NCBI GenBank assembly: GCA_014384665.1 | Contig: JACNFI010000004.1 | Location: 1 to 5,347, forward strand | Source of the DNA: Candidatus Cloacimonadota bacterium | GTDB lineage: Bacteria > Cloacimonadota > Cloacimonadia > JGIOTU-2 | DNA: 5,347 nucleotides | Direction of reading: 5' to 3' | In this document: piece after piece, positions 1 to 5,347 of the stretch | Position numbering within the stretch: position 1 is the first letter of the stretch | Layout: each line of letters opens with the position of its first letter | Translations under genes and position numbers: made by a program | Notes under the pieces: generated by a model | The model's database searches: none | Told to the model about the DNA's origin: nothing | What the model saw: only the letters and a program-made list of their open reading frames with translations

Positions 1-936
1 TTCTCTTTTTGTCAAATTATTATATTCAGTCCAATCTCTCTTTTGTTCTTTTGCTTTATCAATTAAGTCTTGAACTCCAATCAGATGTGCATCCATATTA
101 TCTGCATAATGTAGCAGAATTGCTTCTCTTGTTTTTGGCAGACAAACCGCACCTTTCTCCCTCTCTCCATGATGACTTAGCAAAAGATGACGAATTTTAT
201 TCAAAAGCATTTTGGGAAAATTATCAATCTGTTCACACTTATCAACTACCATTTTATCTCCAAGCACAATATGGCCCACAAGTTTTCCTTCATCAGTAAA
301 ATCAATGAATGGTTTGAGATAATATTCATCAATCTTGCCAATATCGTGCAAAATAGCACAACAAACCAGTAAATCGCGGTCAATATCATCATAGAAATTT
401 TCCACAGCATTGCAAATCTTCGCAACAGTAATTGTATGATGAAGAAGTCCCCCAACTTTGTTATGATGCCAGGATTTTGCAGCAGGAGCAGAAACAAATT
501 TTTTCAAAAACTCTTTATCATCAAAGAAAAGATGTAGCAACTCATTGAGATACTGATTCTGGATTGAATCAATAAATTTGAAAAGATGCTCTGTGAGTTT
601 GTCTACGTCTTTAGTTATTGTTGGAGAGAAGTCAGCAATTTCATATTCTTCCTCTCTTGCCTTTCTTATATTAGTAATTCTGAGTTGAATCTGATTTTCA
701 TATAACTCCACTGATGCCTGCAATTTAACAATATCAGCAATCGTAAACTTTTTTGATAAATTGGGTGCGTTGTCCCAGATATTTCCAACAACTTGCCCGG
801 TTTTGTCCAGACAAGTAATTCGCAGATATGGCTTATCTGCTCGTGTTTTTCTCAAAGATTTTTCACTGACAGCAAAGTAGTCAGTAATTTCCCGACCTAC
901 AAATTCGCCGAAATTTTCAATGTAATATTTTTTCAT
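1..936 (-). CDS. yhaM: 3'-5' exoribonuclease, YhaM family (OB fold + HD domain), 3' end cut by window edge
   Basis: I translated this by hand; the frame is open for 312 codons from the ATG at 936-934 to base 1 with no stop. The N-terminal part (about residues 12-95) fits the OB-fold nucleic-acid-binding domain of YhaM. The C-terminal half is an HD phosphohydrolase domain: GGLLHHT (first metal His about H167), AILHDIGK (H197-D198), LLSHHGE (H255, H256), then LPKTREAILLHYADNMDA. That last block is the characteristic YhaM signature. Known members are metal-dependent enzymes that degrade RNA, and DNA in vitro, from the 3' end. Bacillus YhaM is about 314 residues, so only the last few to about 15 residues should be missing here. 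The start is fixed by an in-frame TGA at 954-952, and AAAGGA (946-941) lies 4 bases before the ATG. Family assignment is firm; the physiological substrate is unknown. Confidence 0.93.
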   Translation of the reverse strand, partial: MKKYYIENFGEFVGREITDYFAVSEKSLRKTRADKPYLRITCLDKTGQVVGNIWDNAPNLSKKFTIADIVKLQASVELYENQIQLRITNIRKAREEEYEIADFSPTITKDVDKLTEHLFKFIDSIQNQYLNELLHLFFDDKEFLKKFVSAPAAKSWHHNKVGGLLHHTITVAKICNAVENFYDDIDRDLLVCCAILHDIGKIDEYYLKPFIDFTDEGKLVGHIVLGDKMVVDKCEQIDNFPKMLLNKIRHLLLSHHGEREKGAVCLPKTREAILLHYADNMDAHLIGVQDLIDKAKEQKRDWTEYNNLTKRE

Positions 937-940
937 AACA

Positions 941-946
941 TCCTTT
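941..946 (-). promoter_or_regulatory. Ribosome binding site of the yhaM-like gene
   Basis: On the minus strand this reads AAAGGA, 4 bases before the ATG at 936. The spacing is slightly short but plausible. With the in-frame TGA at 954-952 it decides the start codon. Confidence 0.6.
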
Positions 947-965
947 CTTTTTCATTGTCGACCTG

Positions 966-991
966 CCCACCGTTTCGCTTTTGTAGGCGGG
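966..991 (-). repeat. GC-rich hairpin in the yhaM leader
   Basis: On the minus strand CCCGCC (991-986) can pair with GGTGGG (971-966) around a 14-base loop, with one G-U wobble. On the plus strand the same position is an A-C mismatch, so the fold favours minus-strand RNA. The surrounding block, about 961-1000, is strikingly GC-rich in an AT-rich gap. It has no T-run directly after the stem, so it is not a typical terminator. It could be a dispersed palindromic repeat or a leader structure ahead of the exoribonuclease gene. Confidence 0.45.
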
Positions 992-1019
992 GACGCGGAG
1001 AATTTTTATTATTTCTTCC

Positions 1020-1157
1020 AATTTACCAGTTTACCCCGTTAGATAATTTATTAGAAAAAATTTATATTTCTCTTTTGATATTAGCCAATTAACTGATAAG
1101 ATAATATATCTATAAAAAATATTAATATCTAACGGGGTGAACTAATTCACCAGTTAA
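1020..1157. repeat. Palindromic intergenic element with CCCCGTTAGATA ends
   Basis: AGTTTACCCCGTTAGATA (1028-1045) and TATCTAACGGGGTGAACT (1126-1143) are inverted copies that match at 17 of 18 positions, enclosing 80 AT-rich bases. The edges also carry near-direct repeats: AATTTACCAGTTTA (1020-1033) and AATTCACCAGTTAA (1144-1157), 12 of 14 identical. Inside the right arm GGTGAA-CTAA-TTCACC (1136-1151) is a further perfect hairpin. The element ends exactly where the PHP gene's stop codon begins. No ORF fits inside. It looks like a MITE-like or REP-like interspersed element; it could instead act as a 3' mRNA structure. The repeats are visible directly, while their nature is inferred. Confidence 0.7.
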
Positions 1158-2222
1158 CTAAACCACATAAATCGGATTTGAATAAATCCAGCCGTATTTC
1201 CCTTTGTATACTTCAACACGATAAAATCCAGATTTTGAAATTGGGATAGAAATGCTAGCAGAAATTTCATAATGAATGATGTCTCCATTGTAGATGATTT
1301 TTATTAAATTTTTTTGTGGAAGATTGACCCAAAGGATAAGTTGTTCTTCAGATAAAGGGATTTCTTCTCCAGGAATGGCAAAATTTTTGGTTTTTTTTGA
1401 GTAAATATAACAAGAAAAATTATCAGGATTTCCGCGATTATAATTCACGATAAAACTATTTCCTTTTTTCAATGCATTTAGAATTTGCTGTTCATAATTA
1501 TCATCCATTAATTTTTCTTTTAGCCAGATATTTGTGCGAATAGTTTTGAATAGTTTTTTATGTGGCATAGGTGTAATAGAGAATGGTTTGAATGAGTAAG
1601 TATAACCATGTGAATCAGTCGACCCAATTGCGGATTTTCTAAAGCCATTAAGATTATATGTATCCCATTTTTTTAGTGTCTCTTTATAAGGCATTTTTAT
1701 AGATAAATTTGGGAATAGAATTTTGAATATAATATTAAATGGGATAGAAAGACTACCAGTCCATTCAGATAGATAATTCCAGATTTCTAAACCATCAAAT
1801 TCAGTGGCATCCCAGGCAAGCCATTGATATTTCCGCAATCGTTTTGAGCATCTTTTTTCAATTGGATGTGCAATAAATCCATATCCTTTTTCTTCAGATA
1901 CATTCTTTACATATTCTTTTGCAGATAGAGAAGTTGGAAGCACTTTATTTGTATTAAAAACTAAATAATGATTCCTTCTTTGTGAATCATTCATTTCATA
2001 ACCAACTAACACATAAATTCCATTATAGTTCTTTTTATTAATCTCTCTTTTTGCATCAAGAGAAAGATGGTCATTAATAGTTATAAAATCTAATTTGCTT
2101 TGCTTTGCGGATTTTATTATATCATCAATTTCACCATCAGCATCAAAAGAATATTTAGTGTGGACATGAATACACCCTGTATACTTGTAAATTTCTTTAC
2201 CAAATATTATTTTCTTTTTCAT
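1158..2222 (-). CDS. PHP-domain metallohydrolase, CehA/McbA-like
   Basis: A complete 354-residue protein. The N-terminal PHP domain shows the metal-binding pattern in order: HVH (H19, H21), a D27/D29 loop, NDH (D51-H52), GYE (E76), H85, AHP (H119) and GSTDSHG (D203, H205). Family members hydrolyse phosphoester or related bonds with two or three bound metal ions. Residues about 143-190 (DGLEIWN, then a hydrophobic stretch and KETLKKWD) resemble the middle region of CehA/McbA-type proteins. Residues about 265-354 form a probable beta-sandwich ending GFYRVEVY and WIYSNPIYV, a common C-terminus in this group. No signal peptide is seen, so it is probably cytoplasmic. The ATG is immediately preceded by an in-frame TAA (2225-2223), so no longer start exists, yet no Shine-Dalgarno is visible. 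It is visibly AT-richer than the aconitase gene. The true substrate is unknown. Confidence 0.88.
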   Translation of the reverse strand: MKKKIIFGKEIYKYTGCIHVHTKYSFDADGEIDDIIKSAKQSKLDFITINDHLSLDAKREINKKNYNGIYVLVGYEMNDSQRRNHYLVFNTNKVLPTSLSAKEYVKNVSEEKGYGFIAHPIEKRCSKRLRKYQWLAWDATEFDGLEIWNYLSEWTGSLSIPFNIIFKILFPNLSIKMPYKETLKKWDTYNLNGFRKSAIGSTDSHGYTYSFKPFSITPMPHKKLFKTIRTNIWLKEKLMDDNYEQQILNALKKGNSFIVNYNRGNPDNFSCYIYSKKTKNFAIPGEEIPLSEEQLILWVNLPQKNLIKIIYNGDIIHYEISASISIPISKSGFYRVEVYKGKYGWIYSNPIYVV

Positions 2223-2529
2223 TTAAATTATTAATTGACATTTATATTTTTAGGGCATATACTTAACCTGGACAAGCCAGAACCAAAAAGGAAATATTAA
2301 TCAGTAATAAAGCCAATAATTTCTAAATCCAAATTCCTAATGTCAAATAAAATGACAAAACCCAAATGTCAAATCATGCCAAAACAAAATCTCCGAAGAC
2401 TAATCCTTTTATATTTGGTATTTGATATTTGAAATTTGAAATTTTATTAGAAATTTGATATTTGTAATTAGTCATTTAACCGCTTCTATAAAAGTATTTC
2501 CAGACATAATAAAAATTTTTTGCCAAATT
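2223..2529. other. Non-coding gap with no gene seen
   Basis: Both strands are broken by frequent stops and no ORF has a usable start or recognisable product. The main content is the degenerate AT-rich palindrome described separately at 2321-2475. Near the PHP end there is only a weak 4-bp CTGG/CCAG hairpin around 2269-2281. I see no convincing promoter for the PHP gene; TATAAA-like bases sit about 2240 on the minus strand without a good -35 partner. Confidence 0.6.
2321..2475. repeat. Degenerate AT-rich palindrome built from TGTCAAAT / ATTTGATA units
   Basis: The left arm (about 2321-2390) carries TGTCAAAT at 2341-2348 and 2368-2375. The right arm (about 2411-2475) carries ATTTGATATTTG at 2420-2431 and 2453-2464, which is close to the reverse complement of the left units. 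Aligned by eye the reverse-complemented right arm follows the left arm imperfectly across roughly 60 bases, with small gaps, centred near 2400. It could form a long mismatched hairpin. It contains no ORF. It is probably a decayed interspersed repeat; no function can be assigned. Confidence 0.5.
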
Positions 2530-2637
2530 TTACACGAATTTTATTGATAAGTGCCTAATACCTTCATGCAGCTCTACGCCACTTTTAGCTTCAATAACAG
2601 GTTCTGTAGAAAAGAAGAGTTGGATTCTTTTATTCAT
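2530..2637 (-). CDS. Possible 35-residue ORF overlapping the DUF5678-like stop codon
   Basis: The ATG (2637-2635) overlaps the upstream TGA as ATGA, the usual arrangement for translational coupling. The frame runs 35 codons, MNKRIQLFF to LSIKFV, to a TAA at 2532-2530. I recognise no family. The product has no obvious domain, membrane segment or Cys/His metal motif. Small DUF5678 genes are often followed by a second gene, so this may be the remnant of a truncated partner. Equally, it may be chance reading of a flanking repeat. Low confidence that it is a real gene. Confidence 0.22.
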   Translation of the reverse strand: MNKRIQLFFSTEPVIEAKSGVELHEGIRHLSIKFV

Positions 2638-2885
2638 AGTATTCTCGCTTGTCCCTCTACAAAAAGCGTAACAGGTGACCTACCTATTTCTCTACATATA
2701 GATTCTTCCTTTTTATCGGTTAAATTTTCTCCAAAAGCTACTACTTTCTTGTTTGCAATTGCTACCCACATATCAGCATATTTTTCACGAAGATCGCCAT
2801 AGTGTTCTAATGCCCATTTATGATCTTCCCAAAAGTCGTGTGGTAAACGATCTTTCTCTTGTAATACATGTATTTTAGGTTCCAT
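2634..2885 (-). CDS. Small DUF5678-like protein
   Basis: An 83-residue complete ORF. The core YADMWVAIANKKVVAFGENL (residues 36-55) has the W-V-A-I / K-V-V-A-x-G pattern of DUF5678 proteins, a family of small domains of unknown function common in uncultured bacteria and archaea. The last part, PVTLFVEGQARIL (71-83), matches the usual beta-strand plus short tail at the family's C-terminus, so the protein looks full length. The N-terminus (residues 1-35) is charged and probably helical. It has the best translation signal in the window, GGAGGTGA six bases before the ATG. The gene stands alone between aconitase and the PHP gene, with a repeat cluster upstream. Members are often beside a small retropepsin-like aspartic protease; none is visible here. 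The family call rests on pattern recognition and the function is unknown. Confidence 0.72.
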   Translation of the reverse strand: MEPKIHVLQEKDRLPHDFWEDHKWALEHYGDLREKYADMWVAIANKKVVAFGENLTDKKEESICREIGRSPVTLFVEGQARIL

Positions 2886-2891
2886 ATTTAT

Positions 2892-2899
2892 TCACCTCC
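2892..2899 (-). promoter_or_regulatory. Strong Shine-Dalgarno of the DUF5678-like gene
   Basis: The minus strand reads GGAGGTGA, six bases before the ATG at 2885. It is a near-perfect anti-SD match, unlike the weak or absent signals at the PHP and aconitase starts, and it supports this small ORF as a translated gene. Confidence 0.8.
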
Positions 2900-2952
2900 A
2901 AGCTTTTATTTGCGTATCGCTTTCTTTCTCTTTATGTTGCCAAATTTCATAT

Positions 2953-3040
2953 AACATCTGTATATACGAATTACTTCCGTATATACACCCATTTTTTGTA
3001 TATAATACGAAGTATGTCATATATTTCTCATATAGATGTT
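2953..3040. promoter_or_regulatory. Operator-like cluster of inverted repeats upstream of the DUF5678-like gene
   Basis: TGTATATACG (2959-2968) and CGTATATACA (2978-2987) are a perfect 10-base inverted repeat with a 9-base spacer. A third copy, TGTATATAATACG (2997-3009), follows and contains TATAAT on the plus strand. An outer pair, AACATCT (2953-2959) and AGATGTT (3034-3040), is also inverted. The cluster sits about 70-155 bases upstream of the small gene's ATG, where an operator would be expected. I cannot place a matched -35/-10 pair for the minus strand. It could be a repressor binding site, an insertion-site palindrome or a chance AT-rich structure. Confidence 0.5.
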
Positions 3041-3133
3041 AAAGTATTTCAATATTTCGACTAGCCCCAAAGTTATCTAACTGAATTATTTAAAACATAT
3101 CATGCCAGAGACAGATCCTTCGGATATCTAATT

Positions 3134-5068
3134 TCACTCCAAAGACTTATTCCTGATAAAGTTCAATAAACCACCTGCTAAAAGAATCTTCCTTTCTCTT
3201 TTACTGAGATTCAATTTAACTGTAAAATCTATTTTTTTTGTAAGATTTTCCACCACAAAAACTACATCCTTTTTCACTGCATTGTAGATTTTTTCAAACA
3301 CCAGTTCATCTGATTGCTCAATTTTATCATAATCATCAAGATTTTCAAAAATCATAGGAATTATCCCAAAATTAATCAGATTTGCCCAGTGAATTCTCTC
3401 AATTGATTTTGCAATCACAGCTTTCACACCCAGATATGCAGGACAAATTGCTGCGTGTTCACGGGAAGAACCTTGTCCGTAACTTAGACCCGCGACAATG
3501 AAATTTGCACGATTTTTTTCCTTATTTTTCAAACATCTATCAGGAAAAGTCGGGTCAACTGGTTCAAAAACAAACTCAGAATATTTTGGGATATTTGAGC
3601 GATATTTCAGGCGAATACCAGCTGGCATAATATGGTCAGTTGTGATTTTATTCTCAACTTTGAGAACAATTTCACCTTTGAGATTTTCAGGAAGTTTTTC
3701 ACCTTTTGGTGGAGCACCAATATTCGGTCCACGATAGATTTTCACATCTTTATTTTTGTTGAAAAATACCATACTATCATCTATCAGAAATTTGTCAGGC
3801 ATTTTGATTTCAGGTGGGTATTTCATATCTAAATAACGAGGGTCAGTTATTACTCCTTTAATTGCACACGCAGCCGCAGTTTCAGGGCTTGCCAGATAGA
3901 CATTTGCAGAAACAGTTCCTGAACGCCCTTTGAAATTACGATTGTTTGTCCGAATAGAGACCGCATTTGTGGCAGGTGCCTGTCCATTTCCAATGCAAAA
4001 TCCGCAAGCAGATTCCATAATTCTTGCACCAAACTCTATTAAATCAGATAAGGCACCATTATCAGCAATCATTTTGAAAACCTGCTTTGAACCAGGAGCA
4101 ACCACAAAACTTACATCTTCCAGCAATTTCTTGCCTTTCACCATTTTTGCAACTGTCATTAAATCTTTATATGAGGAATTTGTGCAACTTCCAATGCAAA
4201 CTTGGTCAACTTTAGTTCCTACCAACTCTTTAACCAAACAGACATTTCCCGGACTGTGCGGAGTTGCAAATCTCGGTTCAAGAGTTCCTAAATTGATATC
4301 AAGTATTCTGTCATATTTTGCGTTTTCATCTGCTTTCAGTTCGGTCCATCCATCTTCACGATTCTGTGCTTTCAAAAATGAAAGTGTGATTTCATCACTC
4401 GGAAAAATTGAAGTTGTGACACCTAATTCTGCTCCCATATTTGTAATAGTCGCTCTTTCTGGAACTGATAATGTTTGGACTCCATCTCCGCCAAATTCAA
4501 CCATCCAGCCGACATTTCCCTTTGTTGAAAGAAGTTCCAGGAGATACAAAATAACATCTTTTGCAGTTACCCACGGATTTAGTTTTCCTGTCAGATTAAC
4601 TTTCAAAACTTTTGGAAATGTGATATAAAAAGGCAATCCAGCAAGAGCACAGGCAACATCAAGTCCACCTGCGCCAATTGCCATCATGCCAATACCTCCG
4701 CCAGTTGGTGTATGACTATCTGAGCCGAGCAAAGTTTTGCCTGGCAATCCGAATCTTTCCAAATGCACTTGATGGCAGATTCCATTTCCTGCTCTGGAAT
4801 AGCGAATGCCAAATTTTTCCGCAATTGTTTGAAGATATTTATGGTCATCAGCATTTTCAAAACCCATTTGGCTTGTGTTGTGGTCAACATAACTGACGGA
4901 CAATTCTGTTTTGATTTCCGTAACATTCATTGCTTCAAATTCAAGATATGCCATTGTGCCGGTTGCGTCTTGAGTAAGCGTCTGGTCAATTTTGATGCCC
5001 ACAGTTTTACCAGCTTCCATCTCACCTTCAAGAAGATGAGATTTTATGATTTTCTGAATGATATTCAT
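3134..5068 (-). CDS. acn: Aconitate hydratase, short Aquifex-type
   Basis: A complete 644-residue single-chain aconitase converting citrate to isocitrate via cis-aconitate in the cytoplasm. Visible landmarks in order: DQTLTQDATG (28-37), VDHN (61-64), GICHQVHLE (96-104) and GSDSHTPTGGG (115-125). The 4Fe-4S ligands are predicted as C295 in GSCTNS and C355/C358 in ACGFCIG. Next come TTDHIMPAG and the swivel-domain motif SYGQGSSREHAA (529-540), holding the catalytic Ser (S534) and substrate Arg (R536). Canonical mitochondrial/AcnA enzymes are about 750-900 residues. This length and the CGFCIG form fit the compact Aquifex-type group. An in-frame TGA (5074-5072) just upstream fixes the start. The ribosome site is weak: TAAGG overlapping the citrate synthase stop, about 13 bases away. 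Linkage to citrate synthase argues against homoaconitase or isopropylmalate isomerase. Confidence 0.95.
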   Translation of the reverse strand: MNIIQKIIKSHLLEGEMEAGKTVGIKIDQTLTQDATGTMAYLEFEAMNVTEIKTELSVSYVDHNTSQMGFENADDHKYLQTIAEKFGIRYSRAGNGICHQVHLERFGLPGKTLLGSDSHTPTGGGIGMMAIGAGGLDVACALAGLPFYITFPKVLKVNLTGKLNPWVTAKDVILYLLELLSTKGNVGWMVEFGGDGVQTLSVPERATITNMGAELGVTTSIFPSDEITLSFLKAQNREDGWTELKADENAKYDRILDINLGTLEPRFATPHSPGNVCLVKELVGTKVDQVCIGSCTNSSYKDLMTVAKMVKGKKLLEDVSFVVAPGSKQVFKMIADNGALSDLIEFGARIMESACGFCIGNGQAPATNAVSIRTNNRNFKGRSGTVSANVYLASPETAAACAIKGVITDPRYLDMKYPPEIKMPDKFLIDDSMVFFNKNKDVKIYRGPNIGAPPKGEKLPENLKGEIVLKVENKITTDHIMPAGIRLKYRSNIPKYSEFVFEPVDPTFPDRCLKNKEKNRANFIVAGLSYGQGSSREHAAICPAYLGVKAVIAKSIERIHWANLINFGIIPMIFENLDDYDKIEQSDELVFEKIYNAVKKDVVFVVENLTKKIDFTVKLNLSKRERKILLAGGLLNFIRNKSLE

Positions 5069-5083
5069 CTTTCAAATAATACC

Positions 5084-5347
5084 TTACTTAATTCCCACCA
5101 TTTCTTCAATCATTGCGGTTGTGACTGACTTTGGTCGCTCTATTGGATAGCCAAGTGCTCGGTCCCAAATGATGTTAGCTGTAACGCCAAGTGCACGACC
5201 AATACCAAACAGAACTGTGTAGAACTCGTATTCTTTGATGCCATAATACCATTGAATTACACCTGATTGAGCATCAACATTTGGCCATGGATTTTTGGCT
5301 TTGCCTTGTTCTTCAAGAATAGGTGGAACTACTTTATAAAGAATATC
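5084..5347 (-). CDS. gltA: Citrate synthase, eukaryote-like type, C-terminal 87 residues
   Basis: The frame is open from the right window edge to a TAA at 5086-5084. The fragment reads like the C-terminus of mitochondrial-type citrate synthase. It has NPWPNVDAQSG with the catalytic Asp (codon 5275-5273, equivalent to pig D375). It then has YTVLFGIGRALG with the citrate-binding Arg (pig R401), and WDRALGYPIERPKS with the Arg contributed by the partner subunit (pig R421). Typical bacterial hexameric GltA differs at these blocks. The enzyme condenses acetyl-CoA and oxaloacetate to citrate. The stop lies 15 bases before the aconitase ATG, so the two are probably co-transcribed. Where the family usually has VDAHSG, this protein has Gln in place of His. 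The N-terminal part lies outside the window. Confidence 0.95.
   Translation of the reverse strand, partial: DILYKVVPPILEEQGKAKNPWPNVDAQSGVIQWYYGIKEYEFYTVLFGIGRALGVTANIIWDRALGYPIERPKSVTTAMIEEMVGIK

Noticed and set aside
9..497. Several short ORFs on both strands
   Set aside because: They overlap the in-frame HD domain of the YhaM-like gene, whose conserved motifs cover this stretch.
793..1092. 99-codon plus-strand ORF
   Set aside because: It runs antisense to the yhaM start and then through the hairpin and palindromic element; composition and content do not look like a protein.
2320..2475. CRISPR array
   Set aside because: Repeat units are short, imperfect and mirrored rather than direct with regular spacers.
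2551..2802. 83-codon plus-strand ORF
   Set aside because: It is antisense to the DUF5678-like gene, which has a strong Shine-Dalgarno and a recognisable core.
3001..3006. Plus-strand TATAAT as a promoter
   Set aside because: No -35 match lies at 16-18 bases upstream, and it would point into antisense of aconitase; more likely part of the palindrome.
2971..3015. loxP-like recombination site
   Set aside because: Only short stretches resemble loxP arms; the arms do not align as equal inverted repeats with an 8-base spacer, and no recombinase gene is present.
3115..3125. ATCC-TTC-GGAT stem-loop just after the aconitase stop as a terminator
   Set aside because: The stem is only 4 bp with no T-run on the minus strand, too weak to call.
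3930..4628. 232-codon plus-strand ORF
   Set aside because: It lies wholly antisense to the aconitase gene, whose motifs are intact; the product shows no recognisable domain. It is a shadow frame.

Overview
The window is one co-oriented stretch: every supported gene lies on the minus strand, so transcription runs from the right edge to the left. The DNA is AT-rich, with small AT-rich and palindromic repeats in the gaps. Gene content (a eukaryote-like citrate synthase, a short single-chain Aquifex-type aconitase, a YhaM-type nuclease and a DUF5678-like small protein) suggests a bacterium, probably from an uncultured anaerobic or candidate-phylum lineage. No rRNA or other phylogenetic marker is present, so this placement is an inference.

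Layout in transcription order. (1) 5347-5084: the last 87 residues of citrate synthase, cut by the window edge. (2) 5068-3134: a complete 644-residue aconitate hydratase that starts 15 bases after the citrate synthase stop. These two are almost certainly one transcription unit for the first steps of the TCA cycle, oxaloacetate + acetyl-CoA to citrate to isocitrate. (3) 3133-2886: a non-coding gap with a cluster of inverted repeats built on TGTATATACG. (4) 2885-2634: a small DUF5678-like protein with the only strong Shine-Dalgarno in the window. A 35-codon ORF (2637-2530) overlaps its stop codon as ATGA. (5) 2529-2223: a non-coding gap filled mostly by a degenerate AT-rich palindrome. (6) 2222-1158: a PHP-family metallohydrolase of the CehA/McbA-like type with a C-terminal beta-rich domain. 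(7) 1157-937: a gap holding an 18-base inverted repeat with an 80-base interior, plus a GC-rich hairpin. (8) 936-1: a YhaM-type 3'-5' exoribonuclease (OB fold plus HD domain), open at the left edge and missing only its extreme C-terminus.

Only citrate synthase and aconitase have an obvious joint function. The DUF5678-like gene, the PHP protein and the exoribonuclease are separated by 220-410 base gaps and look like independent units. I find no convincing new multi-gene system. The most interesting items are the operator-like repeat cluster in front of the small DUF5678-like gene with its overlapping mini-ORF, and the two palindromic intergenic elements, which may be dispersed genomic repeats.
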